From positions 1-9,150 of the forward strand of contig NZ_JAVKPH010000064.1 of assembly GCF_031432425.1 (NCBI RefSeq): 9,150 bases of DNA. Direction: 5' to 3'. The notes under the pieces are model-generated. The model searched no databases. It had not been told where the DNA came from and was given only the letters and a program-made list of their open reading frames with translations. Shown piece after piece: positions 6,057 through 9,150 of the stretch. Origin of the DNA: Ruixingdingia sedimenti. Lineage in GTDB: Bacteria > Pseudomonadota > Alphaproteobacteria > Rhodobacterales > Rhodobacteraceae. Numbering within the stretch: position 1 is the first letter of the stretch; each line of letters opens with the position of its first letter. Both the position numbers and the translations under genes were made by a program.

Positions 6057-6779
6057 CTAATCAGCAAGCCATCGCGCATAAGCGCGGACATCGATCATAG
6101 GCACCGTGGCCGACGCTTGCAGCCGAGCGATCAGTTCAAAGAGAAACGCCGTCGCGGCTTTCGTGTGAGGCAAAAGAACGTAGCGGCCAAGCTCCTCGCG
6201 GTAGAACAGCCCTTGCGCAGCGATGCAGCCTATGTCCAGCCGGGATTGGTCGTCCCCTTTGGCGAGGGCCGCGCTCGCCGGGTCGCCGAGCGCGGGATTC
6301 CATCCACTTTCCAAGGTGAGGATACCGCCAAGAATCCACGGGAGCGGCTTTGGATCGAACGTGCCGCCCGCGTGAGGTATGGGCAAGCTGGTTCGATGAA
6401 GGGCGCGGACGCTGGCAATCTTCTTTTGGGCGTAGTCCACCTGCGCAGCATCAAGGCTCTGCTTGGCTTCAAAGACCGCATAGACGCTTTCCGCCGGGAT
6501 AACGTTTACGCCCGCGTGCTGGAACACGAACGGGGAATACTGGCGGTCGAACACGACAATGTCCAACTGGTCGCTCGACCTGTTTTCGCTGTCTATAACG
6601 ACTGCCCGCGCGGCGCGGTATCGTTCCGGCAGGTAGGTGTTCAGAAGATCAAGCCAGACAGTTTCGCTGGCATCACCTTTCAAAACAGGATGGCCCATCG
6701 TGTTTCGGCTGGTTTGCAACCGTTGCGCGACTCCGTCATGCAATGCGGCAAGTAAGGTCCTGAGCGTCCAGTCCGTCAT
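6057..6779 (-). CDS. DUF6602-like, PD-(D/E)XK nuclease-fold protein
   Basis: This 240-residue protein is last in the four-gene cargo operon. The pattern fits DUF6602 and the PD-(D/E)XK nuclease core. An early helix carries E39 in K-G-D-A-S-E-T-V-W. D73 lies in S-S-D-Q-L-D-I-V-V-F-D, and E104-A-K106 in V-Y-A-V-F-E-A-K closes the E…D…ExK arrangement. The second half is mixed helix and strand with no motif I recognise. There is no signal peptide or membrane segment, so it should be cytoplasmic. Translation starts at ATG 6777-6779, overlapping the nucleotidyltransferase stop by 4 bp. Being coupled to a signalling-type nucleotidyltransferase, it could be a DNA-cutting effector. Nuclease activity is inferred from residue spacing only, and the DUF6602 assignment is from memory of the family pattern. 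Confidence 0.75.
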   Translation of the reverse strand: MTDWTLRTLLAALHDGVAQRLQTSRNTMGHPVLKGDASETVWLDLLNTYLPERYRAARAVVIDSENRSSDQLDIVVFDRQYSPFVFQHAGVNVIPAESVYAVFEAKQSLDAAQVDYAQKKIASVRALHRTSLPIPHAGGTFDPKPLPWILGGILTLESGWNPALGDPASAALAKGDDQSRLDIGCIAAQGLFYREELGRYVLLPHTKAATAFLFELIARLQASATVPMIDVRAYARWLAD

Positions 6780-7534
6780 GTTACGATCTGATTCCAGCTA
6801 GACGCGCCAAGGGCCGCTTTCGCAGCGACGCTGATGCGGGCGCGATCCTGAACGGTCAGGTCATCCGAAATTACATTGTTCGTGTTGGCCGGGTCGATCA
6901 CCCGTGCCGCCGGAAAGCGGTCCCGGAGATATTCAAAAACTGTCCAAACCCGTTGCGACAATGAGCCGTAGCGACCGGACAGCGCGGCTATCGCTGTCAG
7001 TTCAAGATAGAACGAGGGAAAATCCAACCCTTTCTGATTGCGCCAAAGTTTGAGGATTCGGATTTCGTTGGTGCAGCCCGAATTGGCGACTTGATTGATG
7101 TGAGTGATGACGTTGGTTTTGGTCCAGGTGTCGGCCTTGCGGCGATACAGGGTATGGTCGTTGGAATAACCGTTCTGCCGCCGTCCCGGCACGAGATCGA
7201 CGCTGTAGCCGTTGACCTGAACATTGACCGATACGTTCTGGCGCTTCGGGGTGTAGCCGCGCTGCGTCATCTGGTTGAAAAGGGAATCGTAGATTTCCTT
7301 CATGGTGCCGGGGACGTTTTCGCTGACCGATAGAAACAGGTCGATGTCGGTCCCGCTGCGGTTGGCCGTCCCCTTGGCGAACGATCCGCTCGGATGGACC
7401 GCGATGAGATAGCCGTTTCCCCATGTGCTGAGGGCGGGCAATAGGACGTTCTGAACGGAGCGAACGGGAGAAGTCGGCCCGTTGTTGACGTGCTGTCCCA
7501 CGAGAATGTTCAATAGATACTGGTCGGCAGTCAC
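6776..7534 (-). CDS. CD-NTase-like nucleotidyltransferase
   Basis: This 252-residue polymerase-beta-type nucleotidyltransferase resembles the CD-NTase/OAS-like group. The signature is H-P-S-G50-S51-F-A-K-G55-T56, then T-D63-I-D65-L-F-L as the metal-binding pair. D113 in G-Y-S-V-D-L-V-P-G is the third carboxylate. The helical half has R-I-L-K-L-W-R (about 158-164) and P-S-F-Y-L-E-L (about 173-179), typical of the C-terminal region of CD-NTases that make cyclic or linear oligonucleotides. All catalytic residues are present. It is shorter than most CBASS cyclases (around 300 or more). Alternatives are a protein- or RNA-modifying transferase of the MNT kind, which would fit its HEPN neighbour. 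The start is GTG (7532-7534) with GAGG five bases upstream, overlapping the upstream stop by 4 bp. The ATG of the next gene overlaps its own stop. Confidence 0.85.
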   Translation of the reverse strand: MTADQYLLNILVGQHVNNGPTSPVRSVQNVLLPALSTWGNGYLIAVHPSGSFAKGTANRSGTDIDLFLSVSENVPGTMKEIYDSLFNQMTQRGYTPKRQNVSVNVQVNGYSVDLVPGRRQNGYSNDHTLYRRKADTWTKTNVITHINQVANSGCTNEIRILKLWRNQKGLDFPSFYLELTAIAALSGRYGSLSQRVWTVFEYLRDRFPAARVIDPANTNNVISDDLTVQDRARISVAAKAALGASSWNQIVT

Positions 7535-8556
7535 GGCTGCCTCGCTGCGCTTGCGTCAGCAAGAAGAGCGTCCGCCAGCTTGGAGACAAGCGCAACAGTC
7601 TCGCGGACGCCATCTTCACGCACGACGATCCGTTGACCGGGCTGATAGCGGGTGTCGCTGCTTTTTTGCAGATAACCCGCGTCAACGATGCCCTGCGTGT
7701 GGGCTAACAAGTGACGTTGCTGGAAGGCTCTTTGCAGAGCCGCCAGTTCCGTTGCCGAAAGGTGATCTGCATAGGCTTTGTTGGTCGCGGCTGACCAAAG
7801 ACCGCTGCCTTCTGCAAGATTCTGAAAGGCGTTGCGTCGCGCCGGGCTGGCGGTCGGCAGGCTTACGTAAAGTGCTTCGGCGTATCGCTGGAACGCAGTG
7901 ACAGCGTTCTGGAGTCCGTTTTCAACCAAAAGCCGGACAGTGTTCTCGGCTGTGTCGCGGTCGGGAATCGCCGCCCTCACCGCGCCAATCGCGTCAAGGG
8001 ATTGGATGATCCCGGTGACTGACTGGCTAAATTGCTGGTCGGCCGCGTTGTGACCGCACGATGGGCAGAAAAACGCCGCCCCGACCACGGCATAACGGCA
8101 CTCGCAAACCGGGCAGGTAATTTTTAGTTGCATCGGTTCCGCAGCGGCGGGCGGAAGCAAAACCTGCGTGGGACGCTGGTTCACCTTCATCATCATTGAA
8201 ATTAGACCGCCTTTAGGCTGACGGCGATTCCATTGAGCAGCGTCACGGGCCATTGCCTTGCCAAGCTGGCCGGACACGTGGGAAAGTGCCGCCTTCCTAA
8301 CGTGCTCGACCTGCTCCTGTGTCATCCAGCTACCGGATTCAGCCGTGTGCCCGCAGCTAGGGCAGAACACTTCTTCGTCGCGGACCTTATCTTTCCAATC
8401 GTCAGCCAGAACCTTGAACTGGAATAGGCACTCGTCGGCGGGACACTCCCTGTCGAGGTACCCGTCTTCATCATATTCGATAGGGATGGATAACTGCGTT
8501 CGTCCTTCAAGCTGGCGAAGCGCACGGAGAGTTTCGTCGAACATACTGCCGCTCAT
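7531..8556 (-). CDS. Double zinc-ribbon protein with C-terminal HEPN-like RNase domain
   Basis: The 341-residue form starts at ATG 8554-8556, preceded by AGGGA eight bases upstream and overlapping the upstream stop by 4 bp. Two zinc ribbons are visible: C38-x4-C43 with C65-x2-C68-G-H, and C148-x2-C151 (plus C153) with C164-x2-C167-G-H. The C-terminal helical part (about 175-341) contains Q-R281-H-L-L-A-H286-T-Q-G-I-V-D, the R-x4-H catalytic motif of HEPN ribonucleases. A basic link of about 80 residues separates the ribbons. I infer an RNase whose ribbons bind nucleic acid or a partner. HEPN toxins are often paired with nucleotidyltransferases that modify or control them, and here the coupled next gene is one. 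The exact HEPN subfamily is not clear to me. An in-frame extension to 8676 lies wholly inside the upstream gene and is unlikely. Confidence 0.78.
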   Translation of the reverse strand: MSGSMFDETLRALRQLEGRTQLSIPIEYDEDGYLDRECPADECLFQFKVLADDWKDKVRDEEVFCPSCGHTAESGSWMTQEQVEHVRKAALSHVSGQLGKAMARDAAQWNRRQPKGGLISMMMKVNQRPTQVLLPPAAAEPMQLKITCPVCECRYAVVGAAFFCPSCGHNAADQQFSQSVTGIIQSLDAIGAVRAAIPDRDTAENTVRLLVENGLQNAVTAFQRYAEALYVSLPTASPARRNAFQNLAEGSGLWSAATNKAYADHLSATELAALQRAFQQRHLLAHTQGIVDAGYLQKSSDTRYQPGQRIVVREDGVRETVALVSKLADALLADASAARQP

Positions 8557-9053
8557 GCCAAATTCCCTATCCGCACCAGCCGCGCTGCTGCCGGGTCGTA
8601 GATATAGTCCGTGATCGTTCCATCCTTGATCCGCTCCACGGCATCGTCCACGACGAAGCGCGGAACAAGGAACCATTCGCGCGGCACGACAGGATTGCCG
8701 AAACGGTCCTTGATCTCGATGTCCAGTTGGGCAGGAGCGAAGATGCGGTGGACCAGGTTTTCGAGCTTCACGCGGTTGATGTTGTAGAGCGTGTAAGTGG
8801 CGACCACTTCGACCTCGGCCATGAGGAAGGTTGGATCAAGTCTAGCATTGGCAAGACGGCGGGTAATGTCACCGCCGGTTACGCCGATCTTGTGCAACAC
8901 GTCGCGGTTGGCGGTGACAAGCGGATGATCGGACTTGCTGCGAAGGACGTAGATGGTCCCGCTCGCAATATCCTCATCGTCGCTTTCGCCGGCGAACAGC
9001 GGGCCGGCGCTACGGTCAGGACTCGTTCTCGCGTCATAGCGGCTCTGTTGCAC
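8553..9053 (-). CDS. GIY-YIG nuclease (T5orf172/MUG113-like), 5'-truncated by IS
   Basis: This is the first gene of the cargo operon. Native sequence ends at 9040, where the IS begins, leaving about 162 residues. The GIY-YIG core is present: G32-T-I-Y35-V-L-R (GIY strand), H-K55-I-G57-V (YIG strand), R66 with R-L-A-N-A-R, and catalytic-type E98 in K-L-E-N-L-V-H102. D-R-F-G-N-P-V-V-P-R-E-W-F-L-V-P follows, as in T5orf172/MUG113 proteins. The only early start is GTG 9051-9053 inside the IS end, giving four IS-coded residues, and it has no Shine-Dalgarno at a usable distance. The intact gene probably had a longer N-terminus beyond the IS. Its TGA (8553-8555) overlaps the next ATG by 4 bp. The catalytic domain could survive, but expression is doubtful. 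Confidence 0.82.
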   Translation of the reverse strand: MQQSRYDARTSPDRSAGPLFAGESDDEDIASGTIYVLRSKSDHPLVTANRDVLHKIGVTGGDITRRLANARLDPTFLMAEVEVVATYTLYNINRVKLENLVHRIFAPAQLDIEIKDRFGNPVVPREWFLVPRFVVDDAVERIKDGTITDYIYDPAAARLVRIGNLA

Positions 9054-9063
9054 AAATCGGCTG
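9041..9063 (-). repeat. IS terminal inverted repeat, right copy
   Basis: Begins ggctctgttgcacaaatcgg and continues for three more bases in a perfect 23-bp inverted match to 55-77. It marks the exact border between the truncated GIY-YIG gene and the right IS. Confidence 0.8.
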
Positions 9064-9094
9064 CTGATCGGACTTCCCCTTTCCCCGGACAGAT

Positions 9095-9150
9095 TTATCC
9101 TGCGACCTCTGTGATGGGCGTGCCGAGCGCGGTGAAGCCGTTGAGCACGG
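9095..9150 (-). CDS. IS transposase C-terminus (partial)
   Basis: The minus strand from the window edge reads V-L-N-G-F-T-A-L-G-T-P-I-T-E-V-A-G and then TAA (9095-9097). The last residues match the left copy (I-T-E-V-T-G). The pattern fits an IS5-family transposase tail as I know it, though 18 codons are too few for certainty. The rest of the gene lies outside the window. Confidence 0.7.
   Translation of the reverse strand, partial: VLNGFTALGTPITEVAG

Larger units (their letters stand above)
78..9040. mobile_element. Remnant of an integrative mobilisable element (or mobilisable plasmid segment)
   Basis: A serine recombinase, toxin-antitoxin pair, AlpA-like regulator, traA-oriT-traCD and a nuclease/nucleotidyltransferase cargo form the usual set for an integrative mobilisable element. 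No replication protein, coupling protein or mating-pair gene is present. Both ends are cut by ISs, and no att sites or outer borders can be seen. A plasmid origin outside the window is equally possible, so the element class is inference. Confidence 0.55.
9041..9150 (-). mobile_element. Right (3') end of a second partial IS, inverted relative to the left one
   Basis: The same IS type as at 1-77, with the body running off the right edge. After the shared 23-bp end, the next 11 bases differ from the left copy, then the G/C-rich run and the transposase C-terminus match again with scattered substitutions. The two ISs thus face each other by their 3' ends, about 9 kb apart. This geometry permits inversion of the intervening DNA by homologous recombination and resembles a composite transposon, although the outer ends are not visible. 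Confidence 0.8.

Noticed and set aside
6117..6755. Plus-strand 212-codon frame opposite the DUF6602-like gene
   Set aside because: Antisense shadow without a recognisable domain; the minus-strand gene has coupling and nuclease-like motifs.
8557..8676. 40-residue N-terminal extension of the zinc-ribbon/HEPN protein
   Set aside because: It lies entirely inside the GIY-YIG gene, whereas ATG 8554-8556 has a good Shine-Dalgarno and the same 4-bp overlap seen at the other junctions.
78..9040. Simple composite transposon with matching target duplications at the inner borders
   Set aside because: The 9 bases inside each IS (78-86 and 9032-9040) do not match, and the outer borders are not in the window, so this cannot be claimed.
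1..9150. CRISPR array, tRNA, rRNA or riboswitch
   Set aside because: No spaced direct repeats, no cloverleaf-like segment and no rRNA-like stretch were seen on either strand.

Overview
The window looks like accessory DNA from an alphaproteobacterium, most plausibly a sphingomonad. The evidence is the high G+C, the Ti-type (MOBQ) TraA relaxase diverging from small TraC/TraD proteins, and an IS end of a type common in that class. The genus is inference. There are no rRNA, tRNA, core metabolic or type IV secretion genes. I read the segment as an integrative mobilisable element, or a piece of mobilisable plasmid, broken by an insertion sequence on each side.

Layout. Bases 1-77 are the inward-facing end of one IS, and 9041-9150 are the end of a related but not identical IS in inverted orientation. 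They share a perfect 23-bp inverted end, and both show the C-terminus of a transposase reading inward. The left IS cuts off a large serine recombinase (78-789, minus). The right IS cuts off the 5' end of a GIY-YIG nuclease gene (8553-9040, minus). Between them lie three modules. (1) 78-1560: a Phd/VapC-type toxin-antitoxin pair and the recombinase, all overlapping by 4 bp in the order antitoxin, toxin, recombinase, behind one promoter/operator region. (2) 1577-5923: a small unknown protein and an AlpA-like regulator, then traA (minus) diverging from traC and traD (plus). The gap between traA and traC holds a convincing oriT with the RSF1010/Ti-type nic core. No coupling protein or mating-pair genes are present, so transfer would need a helper. 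(3) 6057-9053: a four-gene minus-strand cassette in which every junction is a 4-bp ATGA/GTGA overlap. It encodes a GIY-YIG nuclease (truncated), a double zinc-ribbon protein with a C-terminal HEPN RNase-like domain, a CD-NTase-like nucleotidyltransferase, and a DUF6602/PD-(D/E)XK-like protein.

How they might work together. Modules 1 and 2 give integration, addiction and mobilisation. Module 3 is cargo. A signalling-type nucleotidyltransferase coupled to three nuclease-like proteins has the architecture of an anti-phage or abortive-infection system, and I do not recognise this four-gene combination as a named system. It is the main candidate for something undescribed. The loss of the first gene's 5' end and native promoter to the right IS means this copy may be inactive or driven from the IS. 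Convergent GC-rich hairpins (5930-5991) and a visible fall in G+C mark the border between mobilisation genes and cargo.
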